Part shown: in pieces, positions 1 through 8,924 of the stretch
How the letters are laid out: each line of letters begins with the position of its first letter
Numbering within the stretch: position 1 is the first letter of the stretch
Source of the DNA: CAYOXX01 sp964408025
GTDB lineage: Bacteria; Acidobacteriota; DATKUA01
Reading direction: 5' to 3'
DNA: 16,861 nucleotides
Assembly (NCBI GenBank): GCA_964408025.1
Contig: CAYOXX010000074.1
Location: forward strand, 1 to 16,861
Notes under the pieces: model-generated
Seen by the model: only the letters and a program-made list of their open reading frames with translations
Databases searched by the model: none
Told to the model about the DNA's origin: nothing
Made by a program: the position numbers and the translations under genes

Positions 1-523
<523 letters not shown>

Positions 524-527
<4 letters not shown>

Positions 528-1438
528 TACCGAGGGAAACGCTAAAGCGAATCCGGCGCACGATCCGCCGCATCGAGATCGCCTCGCGCAAGGTGGTTGA
601 CGAGACGCTGGCGGGGCAGTACCACAGCGTCTTCAAGGGACGGGGCATCGAGTTCGACGCGGTACGCGAGTACACACCGGGCGACGACGTGCGCTCGATC
701 GACTGGAACGTCACCTCGCGCATGGGCCGGCCGTTCACCAAGCAGTTCGTCGAGGAGCGTGAGCTGACGGTGATGCTGGCGGTCGACGCCAGCGGCTCGA
801 TGGACTTCGGCTCGACCGCCGAGTTCAAGAACGAGCTGGCCGCCGAGATCTGCGCACTGCTGGCCCTGGCCGCGATCAGGAACAACGACAAGGTCGGGCT
901 GCTGACCTTCAGCGACGGGATCGAGCTGCACCTGCCGCCGCGCAAGGGCAGGCGCCACGCGCTGCGGCTGGTGCGCGAGGTCCTCTACTTCAAGCCACGG
1001 GGCCGCGGCTCCGACCTGGCCGGGGCGCTCGAGTACCTCAGCCGCACGCAGGTCAAGAGGTGCGTCCTCTTCATGCTCTCCGACTTTCTGGCCGGCCCCG
1101 AGCCGCGCAGATTCGCACGCTTCCGCAAGCCGCTGCGGGTGCTGGCGCGCAAGCACGACGTGGTGGCCATACAGCTCGCTGACCGGCGCGAGACGCGGCT
1201 GGAGGGGATGGGGCTGGTGCGGCTCGTCGATCCCGAGAGCGGTGAGCATCACACCGTCGACACCTCGAGCCGGCGCTGGCGCGAGGACTTCTCGAAGCTG
1301 CGCGAGGCCGAGCAGTCGAGCCTCGAGCGCTTCCTGGCCGTAAACGGCATCGACCACCTGGTAGTCGGCACCGGCGGGCCGTACGACGTCGAGCTGGTGA
1401 AGTTCTTCAGAAAGAGGGCGCGCAGGGCGAGGCGATGA
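524..1438 (+). CDS. DUF58 domain protein (VWA-like MoxR partner)
   Basis: This 304-residue protein has the DUF58 core: the signature GIEFDAVREYTPGDDVRSID (about residues 41-60) followed by W, then PFTKQFVEERE. A VWA-like beta strand then ends in the metal-binding loop DASGS (residues 88-92, preceded by VMLAV), and a second strand ends in LSDFL. No signal peptide or membrane segment is seen, so it should be cytosolic, as expected for a MoxR partner. Its GTG start (524-526) overlaps the moxR stop, and its own stop overlaps the next gene in ATGA. DUF58 proteins almost always sit directly after moxR and are thought to link the ATPase to the membrane VWA proteins. Function beyond that is inferred from context. 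Confidence 0.94.
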
Positions 1439-2400
1439 GCACGACACTATGTATCCTGGCCCTGGCGCTGGCGGCGACGCAGGCGGAGGGGCGGGGGCCG
1501 CCGGTGGCCGTCGAGGTCGAGGTTTCGCCGGCGCTGGTGCGCGTCGGCGACCCCGTCGAGCTGGTCCTCTGCGTCCGAGCTGCCGGCGCGGCGGCGATCC
1601 GCATCGAGCCGCTGCCAGTGGAGGCTGGGGAGCTGCTGCTGGAGGAACTCGGCTCGCAGGAAGGGGTTGACCTGCTCGGAGCCCGAGTGCTGCGGCGGCG
1701 CTACAGGGTGATCCCGTTCGCCGTCGGGCGGCGGGCGCTTCCGGCAGCGGCTGTGAGCGTCGTGGCCGCGGACGGATCGGCGCTCGAGGCATCGACGCCG
1801 GCGCTCGAGCTGCGCGTGCTCAGCGTCGCGCCGGGCGAGAGCGGACCTGAGGCGATCGTCAGCCTCAAGCCGCCGCTGCCGCGCCCGGGCGAGGGGAGAG
1901 GCGAGGCGCTCTGGCCGTGGCTGGTTCTGGCCGGCCTGGTTTTGGCTGTGGGGGCGGCGACCACGCTCCTGCTGCTCAGGAGAACGCCGCGGTCGCTGAA
2001 GGAGCTGATGCTGCTGACGCCGGCCGAGAGGGCCCTGCGGGAGCTGGAGGAGCTGGCAAACTCCAGGCTTCTTCTCTGGGGGCAGGTCAAGCAGTACTAC
2101 TCGGCGCTGGCCGACTCGGTACGCCGCTACCTGGCCCTGAGGTTCCGCATCACGGCCCTGGAGATGACGTCGTCCGAGCTGCTGGAATCGCTCAGCCGCC
2201 TCGATGGGGGGGCGGGGGCCGCGTTCGTCGTCCCGCAACTGCAGCCGCTGCTGGAGACGTGCGACCTGGTGAAGTTCGCCCGCCTCGAGCCGCCCAGGGA
2301 GCGCGGCGCCGAGGGTATCGCGACCGCCAGGGAAATAATTACGCTCACCAGGGACGATGCCGAAAAGCTATTGGCGTCCGGTAACAACGTAGAGCGGTGA
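1435..2400 (+). CDS. Exported single-pass protein with DUF4381-like cytosolic tail (Bat operon)
   Basis: This 321-residue protein has a short hydrophobic N-terminal signal (about residues 1-17). A beta-rich, Val-rich extracytoplasmic region (about 23-130) follows, reminiscent of BatD repeats, then a proline-rich linker and one membrane segment (about 160-181, WPWLVLAGLVLAVGAATTLL). The tail is cytosolic and helical (about 185-321). It carries the kind of pattern seen in DUF4381 proteins: KQYYSALADSVRRYLALRF, ITALEMTSSELLESL, then DLVKFARLEPP. The start is the ATG of the ATGA overlap with the DUF58 gene. Proteins of this shape are regular members of MoxR-VWA operons between the DUF58 and VWA genes and probably form part of the membrane complex. 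The DUF4381 label rests on pattern recognition only; a short BatD-like paralogue is the alternative. Confidence 0.75.
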   Translation: MSTTLCILALALAATQAEGRGPPVAVEVEVSPALVRVGDPVELVLCVRAAGAAAIRIEPLPVEAGELLLEELGSQEGVDLLGARVLRRRYRVIPFAVGRRALPAAAVSVVAADGSALEASTPALELRVLSVAPGESGPEAIVSLKPPLPRPGEGRGEALWPWLVLAGLVLAVGAATTLLLLRRTPRSLKELMLLTPAERALRELEELANSRLLLWGQVKQYYSALADSVRRYLALRFRITALEMTSSELLESLSRLDGGAGAAFVVPQLQPLLETCDLVKFARLEPPRERGAEGIATAREIITLTRDDAEKLLASGNNVER

Positions 2401-2406
2401 ACGTGA

Positions 2407-3432
2407 ATGGAGCTTAGCTTTCTGGGGTTTCCGCCGGGCACGCGGCTGGGGACGCCGGAGTCCCTGCTGCTGCTGGCGGCGCTGGCGGTCCTGGTCGCGC
2501 TCTACTGGCTGCGGCAGCGGCGGGCGACGGCGAGCCTCAGGTACAGCGCCGCCTACGCCGCGCGGCGGGTGAAGCCGACCGCCTGGGTGCGGCTGCGCCA
2601 CCTGCCGGCGCTGCTGCGCTGGCTGGCAGTAGTGGCACTGATCGTCGCCCTGGCGAGGCCGCAGACGGTGCGCTACGAGCGGCTCGAGGAGGTCCTGAGC
2701 TACGGGGCCGACATCATGCTGGTCATGGACACCAGCGGCTCGATGGAGGCGCTCGACTACCAGCCGCGCAACCGCCTGCACGTGGCCAGGGAGACGGTGC
2801 GCAGATTCGTCGAGGGCAGGCGCGGTGACCGGATCGGGCTGGTGGCCTTCTCCGGCCTGGCGGCGACCGTCTGCCCGCTGACCACCAACATGGGATACCT
2901 GCAGGACAAGGTGAGCGAGCTCGATTTCGGCCTCCTCGAGGACGGCACCGCCATCGGCACCGCCATCTCGACGGCGCTCAACCGCCTCGCAGGCTCCGCG
3001 GCGCGGAGCAAGGTGATCATCCTCCTGACCGACGGCGTCAACAACCGCGGCGAGGTCTCGCCACTCGACGCGGCCGCCATCGCCAGGGACATGGAGGTGA
3101 AGGTCTACACCGTCGGTGTCGGCAGCGAGGGGCCGGTGCCGTTCCCCGCCAGGCCGCCCTACTACGGGCGCACGCTCGAGGTCGGGCTGGACGAGGAGCT
3201 GCTCGAGCGGATCGCCGAGGAGACCGGAGGCGTCTATCGCGGGGCCACAGACCCGCGCTCCCTGGCCCGTATCTACGATGAGATCGACAGGCTGGAGAAG
3301 ACGGAGGTGCGGGCTCGCACCTACAGCTACCCGGTGGAGACGGAGTACTTCCACTGGTTCCTCTACCCCGCACTCGTGCTGCTGGCGCTGGAGCGGCTGC
3401 TGAGGTGGACGCGTCTGGGGGTGCTGCCGTGA
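2407..3432 (+). CDS. batA: BatA: membrane-anchored VWA protein
   Basis: This 341-residue BatA-type protein has two N-terminal membrane segments (about residues 18-34 and 67-84), a VWA domain (about 102-290) and a C-terminal hydrophobic segment (about 316-332). The MIDAS metal site looks complete: DTSGS at 108-112, Thr181 in the DGTAIGTA loop and Asp209 in LTDGVNN. RGDRIGLVAFSG and CPLTTN are typical of the family. It starts six bases after the preceding stop with only a weak Shine-Dalgarno sequence, which fits translational coupling. BatA and BatB are thought to form the VWA pair that works with MoxR and BatD at the inner membrane. It could equally be labelled BatB-like, since the two are paralogues; its place before the second VWA gene supports BatA. 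Confidence 0.92.
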   Translation: MELSFLGFPPGTRLGTPESLLLLAALAVLVALYWLRQRRATASLRYSAAYAARRVKPTAWVRLRHLPALLRWLAVVALIVALARPQTVRYERLEEVLSYGADIMLVMDTSGSMEALDYQPRNRLHVARETVRRFVEGRRGDRIGLVAFSGLAATVCPLTTNMGYLQDKVSELDFGLLEDGTAIGTAISTALNRLAGSAARSKVIILLTDGVNNRGEVSPLDAAAIARDMEVKVYTVGVGSEGPVPFPARPPYYGRTLEVGLDEELLERIAEETGGVYRGATDPRSLARIYDEIDRLEKTEVRARTYSYPVETEYFHWFLYPALVLLALERLLRWTRLGVLP

Positions 3433-3469
3433 CGGCGACGACGCCGGCCACAGCGAGCCGAGGGGAACA

Positions 3470-4486
3470 ATGAGCGCCGAACTGCAATTCGGCCTACCCT
3501 GGTTCCTCTGGGGCGTGCCGCTGGCGCCGCTGATGCTGGCGGCCGCGGCGGCGCTCTACCTGTGCCGCCGGCGCCGCATGGAACGCTTCGGCGAGCGGGC
3601 GGCGCTGGACCGGCTGGCGGGCGACGCCAGCCCGCTGCGCTTCTTCCTGCGGGCCATAGCGTTCTCCGCGGCGGTCCTCTTTCTCGCACCGGCGGCGGCG
3701 CGGCCGACGTTCGGCCTCAAGCCCCTGCCGGTGCGGCGCAGCGGCATCGACCTGATCGTCGCCCTGGACGTCTCGAAGAGCATGGACGCCGCCGACGTGG
3801 CGCCCTCGCGGCTGCGCCGGGCGCTGCACGGTATCGACTCCCTCCTGGAAAACCTCGGAGGCGACCGCATTGGCCTGGTGGCCTTCGCCGGCGAGGCGGT
3901 GCTCGTGCACCCGCTCACCGACCGCGACGCCGGCTTCCGCATCACGCTAGACTCCATCGACACCGATTCTATGCCGACTCCGGGTACCTCGCTGGGCGCC
4001 GCCATCGAGGCCGCCCGCGAGGGATTCGAGAGCCGGTCGGCGAAGCACAGGGTGCTGGTTCTGATCACCGACGGCGAGACCCACGACGAGGACGCCCTCG
4101 AGCAGGCTCGCTTGGCCCACCAGGAGGGTGTAGTCATATACGCCCTCGGCATCGGCAGCGCGCGGGGCGCGCCGGTGCCGGAGCGGCTCGAGGACGGCAG
4201 GCCGACCGAGTTCAAGATGCGCGGCGGGAGCTACGTGATCAGCAGGCTGAACTCGAACCTGCTCAGGCGGATCGCCGAGGCCGGCGGTGGCGAGTACTAC
4301 ACCTTCAGCGGGCGCGGGGAGGCGCTGGGGAGGCTGTACGGTAGAATCTCGAGTATGGGCGAGACGGAGTTCGCCTCCAGGTTCAAATCGATGCGCAACG
4401 AAATCTACCAGTACCCACTGCTCGCCGCCGTGCTGCTGCTGGGCATCGAGATGGCGATAGGAAACCGGAAATGGAGGGCGAAGTGA
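3470..4486 (+). CDS. batB: BatB: second membrane-anchored VWA protein
   Basis: This 338-residue paralogue of the preceding BatA has the same plan: membrane segments at about residues 14-32 and 57-76, a VWA domain at about 93-300, and a C-terminal hydrophobic stretch near 317-330. The MIDAS site is intact: DVSKS at 100-104, Thr173 in PTPGTSLGAA and Asp201 in ITDGETHDED. The Lys inside the MIDAS loop (DVSKS, against DTSGS in BatA) is common in BatB proteins. Pairing of two different VWA proteins is a hallmark of the Bat system. A 37-base gap separates it from batA, the widest within the operon, with AGGGGAA at 3461-3467 serving as a ribosome binding site close to the ATG. It overlaps the start of batC. 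Confidence 0.92.
   Translation: MSAELQFGLPWFLWGVPLAPLMLAAAAALYLCRRRRMERFGERAALDRLAGDASPLRFFLRAIAFSAAVLFLAPAAARPTFGLKPLPVRRSGIDLIVALDVSKSMDAADVAPSRLRRALHGIDSLLENLGGDRIGLVAFAGEAVLVHPLTDRDAGFRITLDSIDTDSMPTPGTSLGAAIEAAREGFESRSAKHRVLVLITDGETHDEDALEQARLAHQEGVVIYALGIGSARGAPVPERLEDGRPTEFKMRGGSYVISRLNSNLLRRIAEAGGGEYYTFSGRGEALGRLYGRISSMGETEFASRFKSMRNEIYQYPLLAAVLLLGIEMAIGNRKWRAK
4473..4478 (+). promoter_or_regulatory. Ribosome binding site deciding the batC start
   Basis: GGAGGG lies four bases before GTG 4483, inside the last codons of batB. It supports the GTG over the ATG at 4471, whose own coding sequence would contain this motif. Confidence 0.5.
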
Positions 4487-5313
4487 AGAGAGCCCTTATC
4501 GTTGCGCTCGCGGCAACCGTCGCGCTCGCCCTGGCGGAAGAGGAGATCGGACCGTTCGAGCGCGGCCTGGAGCTGTTCCGCCGGGGCAGGTACGAGGAGG
4601 CGCTGCGGCAGTTCGAGGCGGCGGAAGCCCTCGCACCGGGCGACCCGCTGGCCAGCTACAACTCGCTGACTTGCCGCGCCGCAGTGGGGGCTCTCGAGGA
4701 AGCGGAGAGCGCCCTGACGGCGACCTTTGACGAGCTCGGCCGCCGACCGGCGATCAGGGCCCGCGCCGCCTACAATCTCGGCACGGCATACCTGAGCCTC
4801 GCCGACGAGGCGGCCCGCGACGGCGCGCTCGCGTCGCGGCAGGGCGAGCTGCACACAGCTATCCGCTGGCTGCGCCAATCTCTGCTTGACGCGCCGGCCG
4901 ACCGCGACGCCAAGAGCAACCTCGAGTACGCCAACCGGCTGCTGGAGGAGCTCGAAAGCCAACAGCAGCAGGAAGGGCAGGGCGAGGGCGATTCAGGCGA
5001 TGGCGAGCGAGAACAGGATCAAGAGGGTGAGGGTGAGGGCGACCGCGACCGGCAGGGAGATCAGGACCGGGCGGACGAAGGCGAGGGTGAGGGCCGGGAT
5101 AGTCAACAGGATGAGCGCCAGCGGCAGCAGCAGAGGCGTCGCGAGGACGGTCGGGCCGAGGATCGGCAAGCCGAGAGCCGCGAGATTCCCGAGGAGGTGG
5201 CCCGCAACCTGCTGCGCGCAGCCCGTGACGCAGAGCTGCGGGCTCTGAGGATGCTGCGGGAACAGCGTAACCGCCGCGCCGCCGCCAGGCGCCGCCCGCT
5301 CCGGGATTGGTGA
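4483..5313 (+). CDS. batC: BatC-like TPR protein with acidic/Gln-rich linker
   Basis: This exported TPR protein has 276 residues from the start chosen here. Its signal peptide is classical (MKRALIVALAATVALALA). TPR-like helices follow over about residues 22-155 (FERGLELFRRGRYEEALRQF, then a pair around RARAAYNLGTAYLSLADEA and HTAIRWLRQSLL). Next comes a long low-complexity tract rich in Glu, Gln, Gly, Asp and Arg (about 158-233). The end is helical and very basic and closes in RDW, as many BatC and VWA-TPR proteins do. GTG at 4483 is preferred: it forms a GTGA overlap with the batB stop, has GGAGGG just upstream, and puts the basic residues right at the signal-peptide start. An ATG at 4471 in frame is the alternative (280 residues). 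It probably acts as a periplasmic assembly factor for the BatAB complex. Confidence 0.87.
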   Translation: MKRALIVALAATVALALAEEEIGPFERGLELFRRGRYEEALRQFEAAEALAPGDPLASYNSLTCRAAVGALEEAESALTATFDELGRRPAIRARAAYNLGTAYLSLADEAARDGALASRQGELHTAIRWLRQSLLDAPADRDAKSNLEYANRLLEELESQQQQEGQGEGDSGDGEREQDQEGEGEGDRDRQGDQDRADEGEGEGRDSQQDERQRQQQRRREDGRAEDRQAESREIPEEVARNLLRAARDAELRALRMLREQRNRRAAARRRPLRDW

Positions 5314-5314
5314 G

Positions 5315-7042
5315 ATGCGCAAGCCCGCCATCGCTGTGCTACTTCTCTTGACCGTGCTGGCCGCCCGCTCGGCCGCGGCGCAGGAGGACGGCGTAAGCGT
5401 TTCGGCCCGGGTGACGCACGAGCGGATCACGGAAGAGGATTTCGTACAGCTCGTGATCACCGTCAGCGCCCGGCGCGAGCCAGGTCCGGTTGACGTCCGC
5501 CTGCCGGCGCTGAGCGAATTCGAGAGGCTCGGCGAGCAGACCGGCAGGCGCGAGAGCTGGGTCAACGATGTGGTCTCGCTCGAGTACACCTACGTCTACA
5601 CGCTCCACCCCAGGCGCACGGGCAGGCTTACAATTCCCCCTATCCCCGTCGAGGTGGGGGGGCGCCTATTCCGTACCGAGCCGATAACGGTGACGGTGAC
5701 CGAGGGATCGCTGGGGAACGACATCATCCTGCGGCTGAGCGCCGACCGCGAGAGCGTCTACGTTGGGCAGCAGTTCGCGCTGACTACGGAGCTCTACTTC
5801 CGCCGCGTGCGGGTGACTAACTACGACGTGACCGAGACGCCGGAGACGGAGGGATTCGTCGTCGTCGAGGAGCCGCTCGAGAGGGCGCCGATCGCTGAGG
5901 TCGAGTTCCGCGGCCTCATTTACTACCGCCTCACGCTGCGCGTGCAGGTGCTCTTCCCGCTCTCCGCGGGGATCAAGCAGATCGGGCCGCTCGGCCTGCG
6001 TCTGCAGTTCCGCGAGGACCCCTTCGGCGGCCGCACCGGCATCGCGCACCGCTCTACCAACGCGCTCCGGATCGAGGTCAAACCTCTGCCCGAGGCGGGC
6101 CGGCCGCCCGGATTCGCGGGTGCGGTCGGCGACTACGATCTGCGCTGGTCGATCGGCAGCACCGGGGGCGGGGGCCGCGCCGGCGAGCCGCTGAGGCTCA
6201 CGGTGGAGCTCTCGGGCGACGGCGACATCGAGCGGGTGCCGGAGGCCGCGCCGCCGGTTCCGCGCGGATTCGAGCTCGTCGGCGGCAGCGGCGAGCACAG
6301 TGCGGAGCTGCGCGGCGGCGTCTGGGGCGGCACAAAGGCCTGGGAGTACGTTCTGATCCCCAGCCGCCCGGGCGAAGCGACTCTCGGCCCCCTCGAGTAC
6401 CCGTACTTCGATCCGCGCAGGGAAACCTACCTGGTGGCCAGGGCCAATCCGATTGCGCTCGTAATCGAGCCGGCGGAGCCGCAGGTCGCCGCCGAGCGGC
6501 CGTCGCCGGTCGAGGCTGTCGAAGGCGAGGAGGACATCAGGTATATCAAGACCTCGACCGGCGCGCTCGCCGACCGGGGCCGGGCGCTTCTCGATAGCTA
6601 CCTCTTCTGGCTCCTGCTGGCGCTGCCGCCGGTGTGTAACCTTCTACTTTACGCCGGCGCCCTCGTGCTGCGCCGAGGCCGAACCGGCGTCGGGATGGGT
6701 CGGCACCGCCGGGCCCTGAAGCCGGCTCTGCGTCGCCTGCGCAAGGCCGCAAGCCTGGCCGCTCGTCGGCCCGACGCCGGCCGCGTGGAGCTGAAGGGAG
6801 CGGTTTTCGGCTACCTAGCCGAGAAGCTGGGGCTGCATCCCGCAGGGCTATCGATGGAGGAGGTGCGGGCGGCGCTGCTGCGGCGCGACCTCCACGACAG
6901 CAGCGCCCTCGGAGAGCTGGAGAGCGTTCTCGAGGCCTGCGACGCGCCGCGCTACGCGCCGTCGGCCGCGGGCGGCGCAACAACCGCCGAGCTCTGCGAG
7001 CGGGCGGCGCGGGCGCTGGCCGATCTGGACGGGGCGTTATGA
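5315..7042 (+). CDS. batD: BatD: large exported membrane-anchored oxygen-tolerance protein
   Basis: This 575-residue BatD protein has a signal peptide at residues 1-22 (cleavage near SAAAQ) and repeated beta-rich extracytoplasmic modules over about 25-390. A family signature follows, PPGFAGAVGDYDLRWSIG at about 264-281, then GEPLRLTVELSGDGDIERVP. Another BatD hallmark, EDIRYIKT, sits at about 406-413, just before the membrane segment at about 429-452. The C-terminal cytosolic helical tail is about 120 residues long and resembles the tail of the DUF4381-like protein upstream (for example VFGYLAEKLGL, and LEACDAPRYAPSA near the end). The gene starts one base after the batC stop and overlaps batE in ATGA. 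BatD is thought to span the periplasm and bind the BatAB VWA pair; its molecular role is not established. Confidence 0.93.
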   Translation: MRKPAIAVLLLLTVLAARSAAAQEDGVSVSARVTHERITEEDFVQLVITVSARREPGPVDVRLPALSEFERLGEQTGRRESWVNDVVSLEYTYVYTLHPRRTGRLTIPPIPVEVGGRLFRTEPITVTVTEGSLGNDIILRLSADRESVYVGQQFALTTELYFRRVRVTNYDVTETPETEGFVVVEEPLERAPIAEVEFRGLIYYRLTLRVQVLFPLSAGIKQIGPLGLRLQFREDPFGGRTGIAHRSTNALRIEVKPLPEAGRPPGFAGAVGDYDLRWSIGSTGGGGRAGEPLRLTVELSGDGDIERVPEAAPPVPRGFELVGGSGEHSAELRGGVWGGTKAWEYVLIPSRPGEATLGPLEYPYFDPRRETYLVARANPIALVIEPAEPQVAAERPSPVEAVEGEEDIRYIKTSTGALADRGRALLDSYLFWLLLALPPVCNLLLYAGALVLRRGRTGVGMGRHRRALKPALRRLRKAASLAARRPDAGRVELKGAVFGYLAEKLGLHPAGLSMEEVRAALLRRDLHDSSALGELESVLEACDAPRYAPSAAGGATTAELCERAARALADLDGAL

Positions 7043-7794
7043 TAAGGCTTACCTCAATCGCACTGCTGCTGGTGGCGGCCCTCGCGGCTGCCCAAACGCG
7101 CGGCGACCTGTTCCGGGGCGCGAATGAGCTCTACGACGCCGGGGACTACGCCGGGGCCGAGGAGGGCTACAGGGGCGCTCTCGCGGGCGCCTTCGCCAAC
7201 GGCCCGCTCGAGTACAACCTCGGCAATGCCCTCTACCGGCAGGGGAAGACCGGCCCGGCGCGCCTGCACTACGAGCGGGCCGCGCGGCAGATGCCGACCG
7301 ACGCCGACATCCGCTACAACATCCGCTTCGTCGAGCGGCGCCATCTCAACAGCGCCATGCGAGAGGAGAACTTCGCGGCGGCCGACATTGTGGTCTGGCG
7401 GGCGGTCTCGCTCTTCCCGCCGGTGCCGACGCTGGCCGTCGGACTGGCCGCCTTCGTCGCCCTCAACCTGCTCGTAGCCCTCCGCATCCTCGGGCTGCCG
7501 GTCGGCCACCCGGCGCTCTACTGGTCGCTAGTTATCGTGCTCTCCGCCGTGGCGGCGGTTGCTGTCGGCGTCGCCATCTCGCACGACCTGCTGGCGCGCT
7601 CCGAGTCGTACGGGGTGATCGTCGCTCGGGACGTCGAAGCGGCGAGCGAGCCGTCGGCCGATGCACCGGGGCGTTTCTCCGTCCCGGAGGCGGCGAAGGT
7701 GCGGGTCGGGCGCCGCCAGGGGCGCCTGCTGGAGATAATACTGCCCAACGGCTCCAAGGGCTGGGTGGCGACCGAGGCGGTGGAGATCATATAG
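7039..7794 (+). CDS. batE: BatE: TPR and SH3-like membrane protein
   Basis: This 251-residue protein has a signal peptide (about residues 1-18), two TPR motifs (about 22-100, including LFRGANELYDAGDYAGAEEG and LEYNLGNALYRQGKTGPARL), two membrane segments (about 131-151 and 160-181) and a C-terminal bacterial SH3-like domain (about 188-251). The SH3 domain shows the usual pattern: YGVIVARDVEAASEPSADA, then an ILPNGSKGWV stretch with the closing Gly-Trp-Val. This order (signal, TPR, two membrane helices, SH3) is that of BatE, the last member of Bat operons. The ATGA overlap with batD couples translation. It is the last gene of the operon here, and no convincing terminator follows it. Confidence 0.92.
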   Translation: MIRLTSIALLLVAALAAAQTRGDLFRGANELYDAGDYAGAEEGYRGALAGAFANGPLEYNLGNALYRQGKTGPARLHYERAARQMPTDADIRYNIRFVERRHLNSAMREENFAAADIVVWRAVSLFPPVPTLAVGLAAFVALNLLVALRILGLPVGHPALYWSLVIVLSAVAAVAVGVAISHDLLARSESYGVIVARDVEAASEPSADAPGRFSVPEAAKVRVGRRQGRLLEIILPNGSKGWVATEAVEII

Positions 7795-7807
7795 GAAACG
7801 GTTCGGA

Positions 7808-7837
7808 ATCCCCCTCCGACCTTTGAAGAGGGGTGAG
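7808..7837 (+). repeat. REP-like palindromic intergenic unit
   Basis: CCCCTC (7811-7816) and GAGGGG (7828-7833) form a GC-rich 6-bp stem around an 11-base loop CGACCTTTGAA. The layout AATCCCCCTCC...CTTTGAAGAGGGGTGA resembles the dispersed C-rich/G-rich palindromes that, when read in the reverse direction, give the familiar SPLFKG-type false peptides in many bacterial genomes. No T-run follows on either strand, so it is not a standard terminator. Only one copy lies in this window, so repeat status is an inference from general resemblance. Confidence 0.45.
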
Positions 7838-7852
7838 AAAAAATGGGAGCGA

Positions 7853-8830
7853 ATGAGAGGCCAGAAAATCTTATACCTCTCCCAGGCCGACATCGAGGCG
7901 ACCGGTGTGACGATGGCCGAGATCATCGACGCCATGGAGGCGGCTTTCCGCGAGAAGGGCTTAGGTAATGTCGAGATGCCGCCCAAGCCCGGCGTCCACT
8001 CGAGGCCCGACGCCTTCATCCACGCCATGCCGGCCTACATCCCGGCGATGAAGTCGCTCGGCGTCAAGTGGGTCAGCGGCTACCCGGACAACTACAAGAA
8101 GGGTCTGCCTTACATCTCGGGACTGCTGATACTGAACGACCCGGAGACCGGCCTGCCGCTTTGCGTCATGGACTGCGTATGGATCACCGCCAAGCGCACT
8201 GCCGCAGCCTCCGCTGTCGCCGCAAAATACCTTGCTCGCCACGAATCGGAAACGCTGGGCATCCTCGGCGCCGGCGTCCAGGGCTTCAGCCACCTCGAGG
8301 CGCTGAAGATCGTCTTCCCAATCAGGAAAGTGGTCGCCTACGACACCGTCACCGAGCAAATGGACCGCTACGCCCGGCGCGCCAACGCTCGCTGGGACGA
8401 CGTCGAGGTTGTAAAGGCCGGCGAGCCGAAGCAAGCGGTGGAAGGACTCGATATAGTCGTCACGGCCGGGCCGATTTTGAAAGTGCCGCACACGACAATA
8501 AAGGCCGGCTGGTTAGCGCAGGGGGCGTTCGCCTCGCTGGTAGACTTCGACTCCTATTGGCACCCCGAGGCGATGGCGGAAGCGGACAAGTTCGTCACCG
8601 ACGACGTGCCGCAACTCGAGCACTACCGCGAAATCGGCTACTTCCGGGATATCCCGCCCATCTACGCCGAAATCGGCGAGCTGGTGACGGGTAAAAAGGC
8701 GGGTCGCGAGACGGCCGCCGAGCGCACGATGACCTGTAACCTCGGCCTGGCGATGGACGACATGGCGGTGGCCCCCATCGTCTACCGCAGGGCGGTCGAA
8801 AAGGGCATCGGCACCTGGCTGCCACTGTGA
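7853..8830 (+). CDS. Ornithine cyclodeaminase/mu-crystallin family reductase (probable delta1-pyrroline-2-carboxylate reductase)
   Basis: This 325-residue cytosolic member of the OCD/mu-crystallin superfamily has an N-terminal substrate-binding part with VKWVSGYPDN (Lys72) and the signature ITAKRTAAASAVAAKYLA (Arg115). A Rossmann fold carries GAGVQG (139-144) for NAD(P). A VDFDSYW segment (231-237) sits where catalytic Asp228 lies in ornithine cyclodeaminase. The family includes cyclodeaminases, ketimine reductases, alanine dehydrogenases and pyrroline-2-carboxylate reductases, and sequence alone does not separate them. The nearby trans-3-hydroxyproline dehydratase homologue suggests reduction of delta1-pyrroline-2-carboxylate to L-proline. 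ATG 7853 gives the typical family N-terminus (KILYLSQADI); a TTG at 7823 in the same frame would add ten residues read from the palindromic unit and is unlikely. It may be transcribed with the bat genes (58-base gap) or separately. Confidence 0.88.
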   Translation: MRGQKILYLSQADIEATGVTMAEIIDAMEAAFREKGLGNVEMPPKPGVHSRPDAFIHAMPAYIPAMKSLGVKWVSGYPDNYKKGLPYISGLLILNDPETGLPLCVMDCVWITAKRTAAASAVAAKYLARHESETLGILGAGVQGFSHLEALKIVFPIRKVVAYDTVTEQMDRYARRANARWDDVEVVKAGEPKQAVEGLDIVVTAGPILKVPHTTIKAGWLAQGAFASLVDFDSYWHPEAMAEADKFVTDDVPQLEHYREIGYFRDIPPIYAEIGELVTGKKAGRETAAERTMTCNLGLAMDDMAVAPIVYRRAVEKGIGTWLPL

Positions 8831-8857
8831 AGGATCCCCTCCTGATCTAGACCTGTG

Positions 8858-8917
8858 TTGACGATTACAGACGTTATACAAATCTATACTGTAAAGTGAA
8901 TTTGTAAAAATAGGAGA
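8858..8917 (+). promoter_or_regulatory. A+T-rich leader of the serine-hydrolase gene with possible promoter
   Basis: The sequence turns sharply A+T-rich after the reductase stop. It contains TTGACG (8858-8863) and two -10-like boxes, TATACA (8875-8880) and TATACT (8885-8890). Neither box is well spaced from TTGACG (11 and 21 bases), so the exact promoter is uncertain. A clear ribosome binding site AGGAGA (8912-8917) lies seven bases before ATG 8925. Confidence 0.3.
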
Positions 8918-8924
8918 GTGTCTA

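Noticed and set aside
542..1792. Long minus-strand open frame opposite the DUF58 and DUF4381-like genes
   Set aside because: It is rich in Pro, Arg and Ala and shows no domain. It is the antisense shadow of clearly coding + strand genes in a high-GC sequence. Similar shadows opposite batA, batB, batD, the dehydratase and DPP IV genes were dropped for the same reason.
7811..7833. Rho-independent terminator at the end of the bat operon
   Set aside because: The hairpin is followed on the + strand by GTGAGAAAAAA, not by T. On the minus strand the T-run precedes the stem, and no minus-strand gene ends there.
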